A DNA stretch of 21,031 nt, from assembly GCA_900315975.1 (NCBI GenBank), contig ONBA01000041.1, positions 1 through 21,031 on the forward strand, written 5' to 3'. Below the pieces are notes generated by a model that saw nothing but the letters and a program-made list of their open reading frames with translations, had not been told where the DNA came from and did not search any database. The translations under genes and the position numbers were made by a program. Position 1 is the first letter of the stretch. The number at the start of each line of letters is the position of its first letter. The stretch comes from an uncultured Ruminococcus sp. Its GTDB lineage: Bacteria; Bacillota_A; Clostridia; Oscillospirales; Ruminococcaceae. This document shows, piece by piece, positions 8,528-16,124 of this stretch.

Positions 8528-8556
8528 ATTATACACTCCTGTACACCTTCTTACAA
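8528..8556 (-). promoter_or_regulatory. Promoter of the small RNA candidate
   Basis: On the minus strand TTGTAA (8551-8556), a 17-bp spacer and TATAAT (8528-8533) with a TG two bases ahead. The expected start, about 7 bases downstream, coincides with the first base of the closing stem of the RNA. Confidence 0.65.
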
Positions 8557-8754
8557 TCAACTAAACTATCAATATTTGAAGATTTTTTTGAAATAAGATA
8601 TTTATATGGAGGATTAGTATTGCTTTTTCTATAAAGATATGATAGAATAATTCATATAGAATAAAGTGATATATAGTAATAAATATTATTTTACTTATGT
8701 ATAATAATTTACTCCATTCATAAAACAACACTATCCTGCACAAAGGAGGCAGTT
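8557..8754 (+). promoter_or_regulatory. AT-rich leader and probable promoter of the AraC-type regulator
   Basis: No gene is supported here. The stretch is very AT-rich. The best promoter on the plus strand is TTGCTT (8620-8625), a 17-bp spacer and TAGAAT (8643-8648); several other TATAAT-like words nearby make the exact start uncertain. A strong ribosome binding site AAAGGAGG (8742-8749) follows and fixes the TTG start codon at 8755. Confidence 0.45.
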
Positions 8755-10977
8755 TTGAACAAGCGTATACTTATCGGTGTTATCATTACTGAATGTCAGG
8801 TAGATTTCCAGAAAGAGATTCTGCGCGGTATCATTTCACAGGCTTTCAAGAGTAACTGTGATATCGCTGTGTTAGCGCCGCTCCATAACTTTTTCATGGA
8901 TACTCCCCACAAGCAGACCGAAAAGAAAATATATGACCTTATACTCTCCGGAAGATTCGACGGTTTCCTTTACGGCAGGAACACCTTTTACAGCGAGGAT
9001 ATCAAAAATCACATCGATAACCTTCTCCTGCGTTCCGGAAAACCGGTAATGCTGATGGATTCCGCTGACCACCGCAGTTTTGAGACAACGTCTATCGACG
9101 ACTGTGCCGCATTCGAGCAGATAACCGACCACCTCATCGACGTGCACGGATTCAATAAAATATACTGCCTTACCGGTCCGAGGAAGGTATTTGTGTCGGA
9201 AGAGCGACTCAAAGGCTATAAGAATTCGATGAAGAAGCACGGTCTGTACTACGACCGTACCTACTGCTACTATGGCGATTTCTGGCGTGAAGCCGCTAAA
9301 GACCTCGCCCGCCGCATGATTCGCGGAGAAATTGAACGTCCCGAAGCTATAATATGCGGAAACGATTTCATGGCTATCTCGCTTGCTGAAGAATTTGCAA
9401 GTGCAGGGATACGTGTACCCGAGGACATCGCTATAACCGGCTATGACGCTTCCGAGGAGGGCTACAGCTTCTCGCCGTCTATTACCAGCTTTGCACGTCC
9501 GAATTTTCAGATGGGAGCCGAGGCTCTGCGCCGGCTCTACCGCATTATAACCGGCAGGATATGCAACCGTGTACACAACGAAAACGGTGAACTCCGTACC
9601 GGCAGAAGCTGTGGCTGTCCCGATGACCAGCGCGTAGTACAGCGTCTGCACCGTCAGAATCGTATAAATGCGCGTTTTGAGTCGAATATGCTTATGAGCG
9701 ATATGCTCTTCGACATCACCAATGTCGATAATACCGCAAGTTTTGCCGACCGGCTCGACAACTACACCTACTTTATATATAAGCTCCGCCATGTTTCGAT
9801 ATGCCTTACAAAGAAGTATATTGAGTCGCCAGCCGGAAATTTCACTGATAAACTTGATTTCAACATCGGCGACGACATGAAAACGGTGCTTGAAAAGTAC
9901 GCGATAAAGCGTCAGCCGGCTCCCGAAAACTATTTCAGCTCACTCGATATCCTTCCGGTTTTCGATACCGAAAGAAACTATTCCGTAGCATATTACATAT
10001 CGCCGCTTCACTACAATGATAACTTCTTCGGATATTCGGCTATTTCTTTCGGAAAAGAGCCTATCAGTTTCGGTACTCTCTATCTGCAATGGATAAACTA
10101 TGTTAACGTCGCACTTGAACAGCTTCGCGTAAAAGCAATGATGAACCGCACTATCTCTACTGCTAACCATGCTTTGCTGTATGACGACATAACGGGTCTG
10201 CTCAACCGCAACGGAATGGAAAAAGCAGTTGCGGGTCTCAAGGACAGCTGGAGCAGAAGCGGTAAAACTATCGACTTCCTTCGCATACATCTCACCGGTC
10301 TGAGCAAAACATATTTTCAGAGCGGCGAGGACAAGTGTCAGCGGATATATGCCGAATTTGCACGTAAGCTCTGTGATTGTATGTCTCCGGAGGAAATATG
10401 CGGTGCATGGTCGAATAACACATTCGGCATAGTTACTCCACTTTCAAATCGCTCGGAAGAGATATTCAATTCGCTTTCTGAAAAAATCAAAGCCTCACAG
10501 TTTGACGACGACGAAAGCTGTAATGTAGACTTCTCGCTCGGTCAATTCAGTCAGCAGATAACTCCGGAAACAAGTCTTGGCAACGCTATGCATAAAGCCG
10601 CAGTGAACCGTGTTTTCACATACAGCATTTCCGAAAACAACTCAAATCCGCAGTTTGACAAGCTCTGCCTGCTTCGCAACAGGATAATGAAAAATCCCGA
10701 AAATCCGTGGAATATCAGCGAAATTGCGGAAAGTCTCTATCTCAGCAAGAGCTATCTGCAAAAGATATACAAGTCGTATTTCAACAAGAGCATCATCGAA
10801 GAAATGATACAGTTCAGAATCGAAAAAGCAAAGGAACTTCTCGTTCAGACAAATATGACCGTAACTGAAATATCGCGTGAATGCGGCTATTCTTCGTACA
10901 ATTATTTTGTACGACAGTTCAAACTTGCTGAGGGTGTGTCGCCATCGGAGTTCCGTGAAAGCGAAAAAAACAAATAA
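8755..10977 (+). CDS. Binding-protein-fold sensor with degenerate GGDEF and C-terminal AraC DNA-binding domain
   Basis: Transcription regulator of 740 residues with no signal peptide. Residues 1-290 are a LacI-type sugar-binding-protein fold (PEAIICGNDFMAI, EDIAITGYDA) ending in Ser-Cys-Gly-Cys at 285-288, the same residue numbers as in the GGDEF protein at 5200. A middle domain (about 300-465) resembles the GAF-like one of that paralogue. Residues about 472-625 align with a GGDEF domain: DDITGLLNR is kept, but GGDEM of the paralogue is replaced by SNNTF (553-557) and the metal-binding Asp is lost, so it cannot make cyclic di-GMP. An AraC domain with two helix-turn-helix units occupies about 634-740 (ISEIAESLYLSKSYLQKIY; VTEISRECGYSSYNYFVRQF). 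The TTG start follows AAAGGAGG by 5 bases. The ligand and target genes are unknown; no transporter or glycosidase gene is adjacent. Confidence 0.9.
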   Translation: MNKRILIGVIITECQVDFQKEILRGIISQAFKSNCDIAVLAPLHNFFMDTPHKQTEKKIYDLILSGRFDGFLYGRNTFYSEDIKNHIDNLLLRSGKPVMLMDSADHRSFETTSIDDCAAFEQITDHLIDVHGFNKIYCLTGPRKVFVSEERLKGYKNSMKKHGLYYDRTYCYYGDFWREAAKDLARRMIRGEIERPEAIICGNDFMAISLAEEFASAGIRVPEDIAITGYDASEEGYSFSPSITSFARPNFQMGAEALRRLYRIITGRICNRVHNENGELRTGRSCGCPDDQRVVQRLHRQNRINARFESNMLMSDMLFDITNVDNTASFADRLDNYTYFIYKLRHVSICLTKKYIESPAGNFTDKLDFNIGDDMKTVLEKYAIKRQPAPENYFSSLDILPVFDTERNYSVAYYISPLHYNDNFFGYSAISFGKEPISFGTLYLQWINYVNVALEQLRVKAMMNRTISTANHALLYDDITGLLNRNGMEKAVAGLKDSWSRSGKTIDFLRIHLTGLSKTYFQSGEDKCQRIYAEFARKLCDCMSPEEICGAWSNNTFGIVTPLSNRSEEIFNSLSEKIKASQFDDDESCNVDFSLGQFSQQITPETSLGNAMHKAAVNRVFTYSISENNSNPQFDKLCLLRNRIMKNPENPWNISEIAESLYLSKSYLQKIYKSYFNKSIIEEMIQFRIEKAKELLVQTNMTVTEISRECGYSSYNYFVRQFKLAEGVSPSEFRESEKNK

Positions 10978-11002
10978 GTCATCGTCGGTACTATAAAATT
11001 AA

Positions 11003-11070
11003 TTACACCTTTACTGTGAAAGAAACTATATGAAGAATAGTCCTTTCGCGGTAAAGGTGTAAGTGTTTTT
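11003..11070. terminator. Long hairpin terminator between convergent genes
   Basis: A 20-bp stem (11003-11022 with 11043-11062, including G-T pairs) continues after a small internal loop into a 5-bp stem (11025-11029 with 11037-11041). GTGTTTTT follows on the plus strand, ending the AraC-type gene. On the minus strand a weaker T-rich tail could end the nad operon. Confidence 0.8.
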
Positions 11071-11097
11071 ATTGGGGAATTCCGTTTAGTGCCGGCG

Positions 11098-11937
11098 TTA
11101 TTTTTTTATTTTCATCGAGATGTCGAAGCATTTTACGGAGTGGGTGAGTGCGCCGAGAGAAATGATATCAACACCTGTTTCGGCAACAGAGCGGATATTC
11201 TCAGCTGTAACATTTCCGGACGCTTCAAGCAGAGCGGCTCTGTTAGTTATTTCGACAGCCTTCTTCATTTCGTCACAGCTCATATTGTCGAGCATGATTA
11301 TTTCTACCTTGTTATCGAGAGCCTCGCGGAGCTCGTCAAGAGTACGGACTTCCACCTCTATTTTTACAGTGTGACCTATCTTCTCGCGCAGGGCTGTTAC
11401 TGCCGCGGTGATACCGCCGTAAGCGTCGATATGGTTATCCTTGAGCATAGCTGCGTCGGAGAGATTGAAACGGTGATTCTTTCCGCCGCCGACTGTTACT
11501 GCGTACTTCTGAAGAGCGCGAAGTCCGGGGAGAGTTTTTCTCGTATCCGTAACAGAAGCATTAGTGCCGTTTACGAGTTCGACGCATTTGTTGGTAGCGG
11601 TTGCGATTCCTGACATATGCTGTAACAGGTTGAGAGCTGTTCTTTCACCTTTGAGAAGTGTGAGGGTACTGCCTTCAAGCTCGGCAATGATATCGCCTTT
11701 CTTGACTTTTGAGCCGTCGGGGAGGAGTATGCGGAAGTCAACGTCTCCGCCTGCGAGGTCGAAAACTCTTTTTGCAACTTCGATACCGCAGACAACTCCT
11801 GTGTCCTTTGCGACGTAGTATGCGGAGCTGCGGTGCTCAGGTGGGATAAGGTTATCAGCGGCAGCGTCGATGTAGTTGATATCCTCCATCAGCGCGGTAG
11901 TGATGATATTATCTATATAGCACTGTAAAAGTTTCAT
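11098..11937 (-). CDS. nadC: Nicotinate-nucleotide pyrophosphorylase (carboxylating), quinolinate phosphoribosyltransferase
   Basis: Converts quinolinate and PRPP to nicotinate mononucleotide, CO2 and pyrophosphate in de novo NAD synthesis. 279 residues, the usual length. Family motifs are clear: GERTALNLLQHMSGIAT (97-113), TRKTLPG (132-138), and the basic active-site stretch VGGGKNHRFNLSDAAMLKDNH (149-169). The C-terminal part carries EVRTLDELREA and IMLDNM, which help bind substrate phosphates. The start ATG follows AAGGAAGG. It lies 42 bp after the dockerin/VanY gene, which in turn is 35 bp after nadB, so the three are probably one transcript from the nadB promoter. nadA, usually in the same operon, is not in the window. 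Confidence 0.96.
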   Translation of the reverse strand: MKLLQCYIDNIITTALMEDINYIDAAADNLIPPEHRSSAYYVAKDTGVVCGIEVAKRVFDLAGGDVDFRILLPDGSKVKKGDIIAELEGSTLTLLKGERTALNLLQHMSGIATATNKCVELVNGTNASVTDTRKTLPGLRALQKYAVTVGGGKNHRFNLSDAAMLKDNHIDAYGGITAAVTALREKIGHTVKIEVEVRTLDELREALDNKVEIIMLDNMSCDEMKKAVEITNRAALLEASGNVTAENIRSVAETGVDIISLGALTHSVKCFDISMKIKK

Positions 11938-11979
11938 AGCAAAAACCTTCCTTTATGGGGGAACAATGCCCCGATTTAA

Positions 11980-13308
11980 TTAGTAAGCATATTTTGAGTC
12001 GATACCGAGGTATTCTTCGAGTGTTAGTCCCGAATCGTGGACGAGTTTGGCATTTTCCTTGCCTAAGTAGCGGATATGCCACGGCTCGTAGATGTATCCG
12101 GTTATATTCTGTTTACCCTGTGGGTAGCGGATAATGAATCCGTATTTATAGCAGTTTTTGTCGAGCCATATAGCTTCGGGAGTACCGATGAACCATTCCT
12201 CAGCGGTGTTTATATCAGCGGCAAGACCTGTCTGATGCTCTGAATGACCTGGACGTGCTGAGTAAGTATCAGCGGCAGCCTTGCCGTCCATAGCGACAAA
12301 GTTTTCGTATATCTGTTTCTGATAGCTGTATGAGCGGTAACCGGAGAATACTTCAAGCGATATACCGTCGTCTGCGGCATCGCGTTTCATTTCGCTGAAA
12401 GCCTTTGTAAACTCCGGAGTAAGCGACTTCGGGTCATAAGACCTCGGGAGTGAATACGTCTTATTAGCGATGAGTATGCCGTTTACATAGGTGATACCGT
12501 CTTTGACGGTTATTTCGCGGCGTGTGAAATCAGCTTTTCTGCCGTCGTCCCATTTGAGGGTGAAGTGATTTTTATCTGAGCGGCTGAATGAAGCTTTTTC
12601 TGTAGAGCCGTCATCGTAGAGGAATAGTACATGGTTTCTCTGCGGAAGGATATTGAAGTCCTCACCTGACAGTGAAGCAGTGTAATTATTCGCGAATTTC
12701 ATATCCTTTTCGCTTCCGTCTATCAAGTAAGTACCCTCAAGATACGGACCTCTGTCGAAACGCACATCAGATGCATAAGTAAAAGACTCAAGTCCTGCAC
12801 CGTCCCATTTGAGGTAGAAGTGATTTTCGTCCGTCCATGAGATAGAAGCACCTGTCGGAGCGCCTGACGAGAGAGAAAATGTGAGCTTTCCGCCTCTTGA
12901 CGAGAGTCTGAACGGTGTAAGCTTACCGTTTTCGCAGAGTGCGAAAGTACCTTCGCTGTTTTCATCGAACCAGAAATAGCGTGTGCCGTTCATTCCGTCT
13001 GCTATCCATGTGCCATGAGGGACGTTTGAGCAGTTGTAGACATAAGCTTCTCTGAGACCGACGAGGTCGAAAGTATCGACTATACCGTCGTCGTTGCAGT
13101 CGGCGCGTGCGGCTTCTGCGTCGGTTATTCCATGAGCGCCGAGAAGGTACTTGCTGAGCATTACCATATCGGCTGCACCGATAGTCAGGTCGCCGTTGAT
13201 GTCGTACATGAGAGTACTTTCTTCAGCGGCAGTAGTTTCAGTTGTCGGAAATACCGGCAGCAGAGCTGTGGCAATGGCAGCGGCTGCAAGTCGTTTCTGT
13301 ATATTCAT
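11980..13308 (-). CDS. Secreted dockerin protein with VanY-type D-alanyl-D-alanine carboxypeptidase domain
   Basis: 442 residues. Signal peptide 1-28. A type I dockerin follows at about 34-91 with two calcium loops, DINGDLTIGAAD (36-47) and DCNDDGIVDTFD (70-81). Two tandem beta-type repeats lie at about 97-178 and 190-262, each containing a His-Phe-x-Leu-Lys-Trp-Asp core. The C-terminal domain (about 270-430) is peptidase family M15B: SGYRSYSYQ (322-330), zinc ligands His358 and Asp365 in SEHQTGLAAD, catalytic Glu408 and ligand His411 in EPWHIRYLG. It should trim D-Ala from peptidoglycan peptides outside the cell, possibly docked on a scaffoldin. Dockerins are more often C-terminal; here it is N-terminal. 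It sits between nadB (35 bp) and nadC (42 bp), an unexpected partner. Start ATG follows AAAGGA at 11 bases; adequate. Confidence 0.92.
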   Translation of the reverse strand: MNIQKRLAAAAIATALLPVFPTTETTAAEESTLMYDINGDLTIGAADMVMLSKYLLGAHGITDAEAARADCNDDGIVDTFDLVGLREAYVYNCSNVPHGTWIADGMNGTRYFWFDENSEGTFALCENGKLTPFRLSSRGGKLTFSLSSGAPTGASISWTDENHFYLKWDGAGLESFTYASDVRFDRGPYLEGTYLIDGSEKDMKFANNYTASLSGEDFNILPQRNHVLFLYDDGSTEKASFSRSDKNHFTLKWDDGRKADFTRREITVKDGITYVNGILIANKTYSLPRSYDPKSLTPEFTKAFSEMKRDAADDGISLEVFSGYRSYSYQKQIYENFVAMDGKAAADTYSARPGHSEHQTGLAADINTAEEWFIGTPEAIWLDKNCYKYGFIIRYPQGKQNITGYIYEPWHIRYLGKENAKLVHDSGLTLEEYLGIDSKYAY

Positions 13309-13343
13309 CCGGCATTTTTTCCTTTCTTTCTTTTGTATCGTTC

Positions 13344-14798
13344 TTACTGCATTACCTCGCCGAGTATAATATAAGCGACGGTAACGATAGATTTTGCGAG
13401 TACATAGTCAGCATCAACGAGGTAGCCGCCTTTCAGGAGGTCTTCGCGTATTTCCTTTACGCGGCGGAAGCCTGCTGCTGCGGCTTTTTTATCGGGGATA
13501 ACGAAGTGGCTATCCTGCATGATTTTGCGTGTCTCGGTACGGATACCCTTGGGTATGCGGTCAGCACCGATATGAGCGTCGAAGTCAGCCTCCTCGAAAT
13601 TATCGGGGACAGTATTCAGCTTTGAAGCGATGTGAGCGGCTGCGTGACGCGAAAATACGAGTGCTTCGAGCAGAGAATTGCTTGCGAGACGGTTTCCGCC
13701 GTGAACACCGGTATGCGAGCATTCACCGCAGGCATAGAGGTTGGGGAGGGTAGTCTCGGAGTTTTTGTCAACATCGATTCCGCCCATGAGGTAGTGCTGA
13801 CATGGGAAAATCGGAACAGGTTCCTTAGTAAGGTCGAATCCCTGGTCGAGGAGATTGCGGTATATCATCGGAAAGCGTTTTTTGAGGAAATCGCTGTCCT
13901 TGTAGCTTATGTCAAGGTAGAAATCGGTAGAGTTCTGCTTGCGTGATTCAAGAATGATAGAATGTGACACAACGTCTCTCGGCGCAAGTTCAAGGCGCTC
14001 GTCGTAGTTGTGCATGAAACGCTCCTTTTTGCAGTTGAGGAGGTATGCACCTTCACCGCGCACTGCCTCGGAAATAAGGAAACATTCACGTGTAGCGCGG
14101 TTGTTGAAGGCAGTCGGGTGGAACTGTACATAGCTGAGATTCTTGATTTTCGCGCCCATTTCGTATGCGAAAGTAATACCGTCGCCGGTAGCGATAGCAG
14201 AATTGGTCGTAAACTGGTAAACTCTGCCGATACCGCCTGTTGCGAGTATCATGAAGTGGCAGTTGGCAGTGAGGTAGGTATCGTCCTGCTTTTTAAGGAA
14301 AGCGGAGTAGCCGGTAGAGGTCTGTTTCACGCTGCACATGATAGTATTCTCCATAATTTTGACGTTAGGGAGTTTCTGAACATTTTCGAGCAGTGTAGAA
14401 GTGATCTCCTTGCCTGTAGCGTCGGCGTGGTGGAAAATACGGTGGTGACTGTGACCGCCTTCGAGAGTGCGGTGATAAGTGCCGTCTGGATTCTTGTCGA
14501 AATCGACACCGAGTTCGATGATACGTTCGAGGTCCTGAGCGGCTTCGCTTACGAGGGTGTGAACGGCATCAACGTTGTTTTTGAATCCGCCTGCGATGAG
14601 GGTATCGTTCTGGTGATACTGTATATTATCGGTCGGAGAATTGTAAACTCCGGCGATACCGCCCTGAGCGAGCATAGAGTTGCAGAGCGTGAGTTCGCGT
14701 TTGCAGATAATAAGAATATTCAGCTCGGAGGGGAGGTTTATAGCAGCATAGAGTCCGGCTGCACCGCAGCCTGCGATTATAACGTCGTAGTTTTCAGA
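13344..14798 (-). CDS. nadB: L-aspartate oxidase
   Basis: FAD enzyme making iminoaspartate from L-aspartate, first step of quinolinate synthesis with NadA. 484 residues from the chosen start. Dinucleotide-binding GCGAAG is at 11-16; other flavoprotein-family motifs are AQGGIAG, HHADATGKE, HPTAF, RGEGAYLLN, HYLMGGIDVD and the C-terminal FAD-contact GGNRLASNSLLEA. The start at 14798 (MSENYD) is preferred: AAAGGA lies 11 bases upstream. An in-frame ATG at 14834 is only two bases after the -10 box and would lie before the transcript start. It is shorter than the 540-residue E. coli enzyme, mainly at the C terminus. It heads the probable operon nadB - dockerin/VanY - nadC. Confidence 0.95.
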   Translation of the reverse strand, partial: SENYDVIIAGCGAAGLYAAINLPSELNILIICKRELTLCNSMLAQGGIAGVYNSPTDNIQYHQNDTLIAGGFKNNVDAVHTLVSEAAQDLERIIELGVDFDKNPDGTYHRTLEGGHSHHRIFHHADATGKEITSTLLENVQKLPNVKIMENTIMCSVKQTSTGYSAFLKKQDDTYLTANCHFMILATGGIGRVYQFTTNSAIATGDGITFAYEMGAKIKNLSYVQFHPTAFNNRATRECFLISEAVRGEGAYLLNCKKERFMHNYDERLELAPRDVVSHSIILESRKQNSTDFYLDISYKDSDFLKKRFPMIYRNLLDQGFDLTKEPVPIFPCQHYLMGGIDVDKNSETTLPNLYACGECSHTGVHGGNRLASNSLLEALVFSRHAAAHIASKLNTVPDNFEEADFDAHIGADRIPKGIRTETRKIMQDSHFVIPDKKAAAAGFRRVKEIREDLLKGGYLVDADYVLAKSIVTVAYIILGEVMQ

Positions 14799-14836
14799 CA
14801 TAAGTGACCACGTCCTTTGAAAAAATATACACATAC

Positions 14837-14865
14837 ATTATAACATATTATTTTTGAAAAGGCAA
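14837..14865 (-). promoter_or_regulatory. nadB operon promoter
   Basis: On the minus strand TTGCCT (14860-14865), a 17-bp spacer and TATAAT (14837-14842). It shows that the long reading frame beginning at 14834 is not used from its first ATG. I see no clear NiaR or NrtR operator. Confidence 0.75.
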
Positions 14866-14884
14866 TAGTTATGTTGAAAACTCA

Positions 14885-14933
14885 GTGTTTACAAAACAGA
14901 AGACCCGGTCTTGTAACGACCGGGTCCGCTGTT
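14885..14933 (-). terminator. Terminator of the CAP/dockerin gene
   Basis: A GC-rich 9-bp stem GACCCGGTC/GACCGGGTC (14902-14910 with 14918-14926) with an outer 5-bp stem AACAG/CTGTT (14895-14899 with 14928-14932). On the minus strand it is followed by CTGTTTTGT. It separates the CAP gene from the nadB promoter. Confidence 0.75.
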
Positions 14934-14962
14934 CAATGAACACACCTTTAAAGATTATGATT

Positions 14963-15784
14963 TCAGAATCTGAATGGGAGTACCTTGTACTCACCGAGGA
15001 CGAACCTTTGCAGAACTTTAGCGTCTGCATCGGTAACAGCGCCGTCTTTGAAACAGTCGGCAGCTTCGAGTTGAAGAGCGTTGAGATAAGCTGCTTTTCC
15101 TTCTCGTTTCCTGTCGATATAGTCCGCGAGGACTACGAAATCGAATGTATCGACACGGTCATCGCCGTTGATATCTCCGCATCCCTTGGGGACTACATCG
15201 TATCTTTGGGGAAGAAACTGGTCATTGAAGACTTTATCGGTCTGAATGAAGAGAGTTTCCCAGTAGAATTTATAAGTTGAATCAGGGACATAGGCAACGC
15301 CTGCGCCCATATGAGTGATATTGGGGTTTGTGATAGCTTTCCAGTGACGCGCAGAATTTTTCCACTGATTGAACGTAGCTTCTGCCGTGGCATTTCCGCC
15401 TGCAATATTCTCGGCACAGTAAAAATAAGGAGCGATGTCGAGGTCGATAGCGGTAGAAAACTTTAGCGTATTGTCGTTCGGGTCACTGACTCCGGCGTCT
15501 ATTTCTGCCTGAGACGGACGGTAGTGGCTGAATTTGAAAGAAGCCTCTTTAGCCCTTAATGCGGAGACTTCGCAGAGATACGGCACAACATAAACCGGCT
15601 GTAAACCGAGTTCAGAGCGTGCTTCATTTATAAGTATCTCCATTGTTTTGGTGAGCGAATCGAGTTTATCCTGCGATACATCAGCGGCAGTTGTGTCGGT
15701 AGATGAGAAGTCAGATACGAAGCAAAGTAGTGTTACAGCTGAGACGACCGCAGTTATCTTTGATAGTAACCGCTTCATATTCAA
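14963..15784 (-). CDS. Secreted CAP-domain (SCP-like) protein with C-terminal dockerin
   Basis: 273 residues. Signal peptide about 1-34 (hydrophobic core ITAVVSAVTLLCFV). A CAP domain spans about 42-182, with cavity residues His87 (FSHYRP), Glu125 (AENIAGG), His147 (ARHWK) and Glu176 (YWETLF). A type I dockerin at about 203-266 has a canonical first calcium loop (DINGDDRVDTFD, 204-215) and a divergent second one (DCFKDGAVTDAD, 243-254) with Phe at the usual Asn/Asp position. The start is TTG at 15784, because AGGAGG lies about 8 bases before it; the in-frame ATG at 15778 is too far. CAP proteins of bacteria have varied or unknown roles. The dockerin suggests attachment to a cellulosome-like scaffold. 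It is a single-gene unit with its own terminator. Confidence 0.9.
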   Translation of the reverse strand: MNMKRLLSKITAVVSAVTLLCFVSDFSSTDTTAADVSQDKLDSLTKTMEILINEARSELGLQPVYVVPYLCEVSALRAKEASFKFSHYRPSQAEIDAGVSDPNDNTLKFSTAIDLDIAPYFYCAENIAGGNATAEATFNQWKNSARHWKAITNPNITHMGAGVAYVPDSTYKFYWETLFIQTDKVFNDQFLPQRYDVVPKGCGDINGDDRVDTFDFVVLADYIDRKREGKAAYLNALQLEAADCFKDGAVTDADAKVLQRFVLGEYKVLPFRF

Positions 15785-16088
15785 ATTAATACACCTCCTG
15801 ACGTTTAATTACTGCCTATAAGTATTTTAACACAGTTATATAATTTTTTAAAGGGGAAAAAAGAGGTTTTGGCGCTTTGCACAATCAAATTCTACATTTT
15901 GTACAAAGGAAAAATATACCGCGGGTGATACTGGCGACGAATATTGGTTTTTGTAATAATATCGCGGTACAGAGAGTACAAAACACATGGAATATTACAT
16001 TTTTCGGAGTATTACAAAAACTGAAATTTTCGCCGAAATATTACAGAACGTATATAAAACTATCCGCATTGAGACGGCGAAAATCCGG
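15785..16088. repeat. Intergenic region with a nested long inverted repeat
   Basis: No gene is supported between the CAP gene and the promoter at 16089. TTTTGTAC (15897-15904) pairs with GTACAAAA (15976-15983), and inside it TACCGCG (15917-15923) pairs with CGCGGTA (15963-15969), around a 39-base centre that itself contains an ATATT/AATAT pair. To the right, several copies of ATATTAC or GTATTAC occur (15991-16046). These could be operator sites or an RNA structure; which strand is transcribed is not evident. Confidence 0.5.
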
Positions 16089-16117
16089 TTGACAATATCC
16101 AATGTCAGTGATATAAT
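16089..16117 (+). promoter_or_regulatory. Consensus sigma-A promoter of the XRE-cupin-synthetase gene
   Basis: TTGACA (16089-16094), a 17-bp spacer and TATAAT (16112-16117), a perfect consensus match. Such a strong core promoter before a gene with its own DNA-binding domain suggests control by repression. Confidence 0.88.
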
Positions 16118-16124
16118 TATCTTT

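Noticed and set aside
8561..8743. Minus-strand 60-residue hydrophobic open frame upstream of the AraC-type gene
   Set aside because: Hydrophobicity follows from very AT-rich DNA; no ribosome binding site.
8872..9792. Minus-strand open frame of 306 codons opposite the AraC-type regulator
   Set aside because: Composition is shadow-like, no domain or ribosome binding site, and the plus-strand protein is well supported.
11089..11613. Plus-strand open frame of 174 codons opposite nadC
   Set aside because: Antisense to strongly conserved nadC motifs; no start signal.
14010..14807. Long plus-strand open frame (265 codons) opposite nadB
   Set aside because: It is antisense to a clear L-aspartate oxidase, has no recognisable domain or ribosome binding site, and is a by-product of codon use on the other strand.
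14799..14834. Longer nadB start at 14834
   Set aside because: That ATG lies two bases after the -10 box, upstream of the likely transcript start, while 14798 has a ribosome binding site.
15877..16092. Possible 71-residue protein before the fusion gene
   Set aside because: No ribosome binding site, no domain, and it runs across the inverted repeat region and into the promoter.
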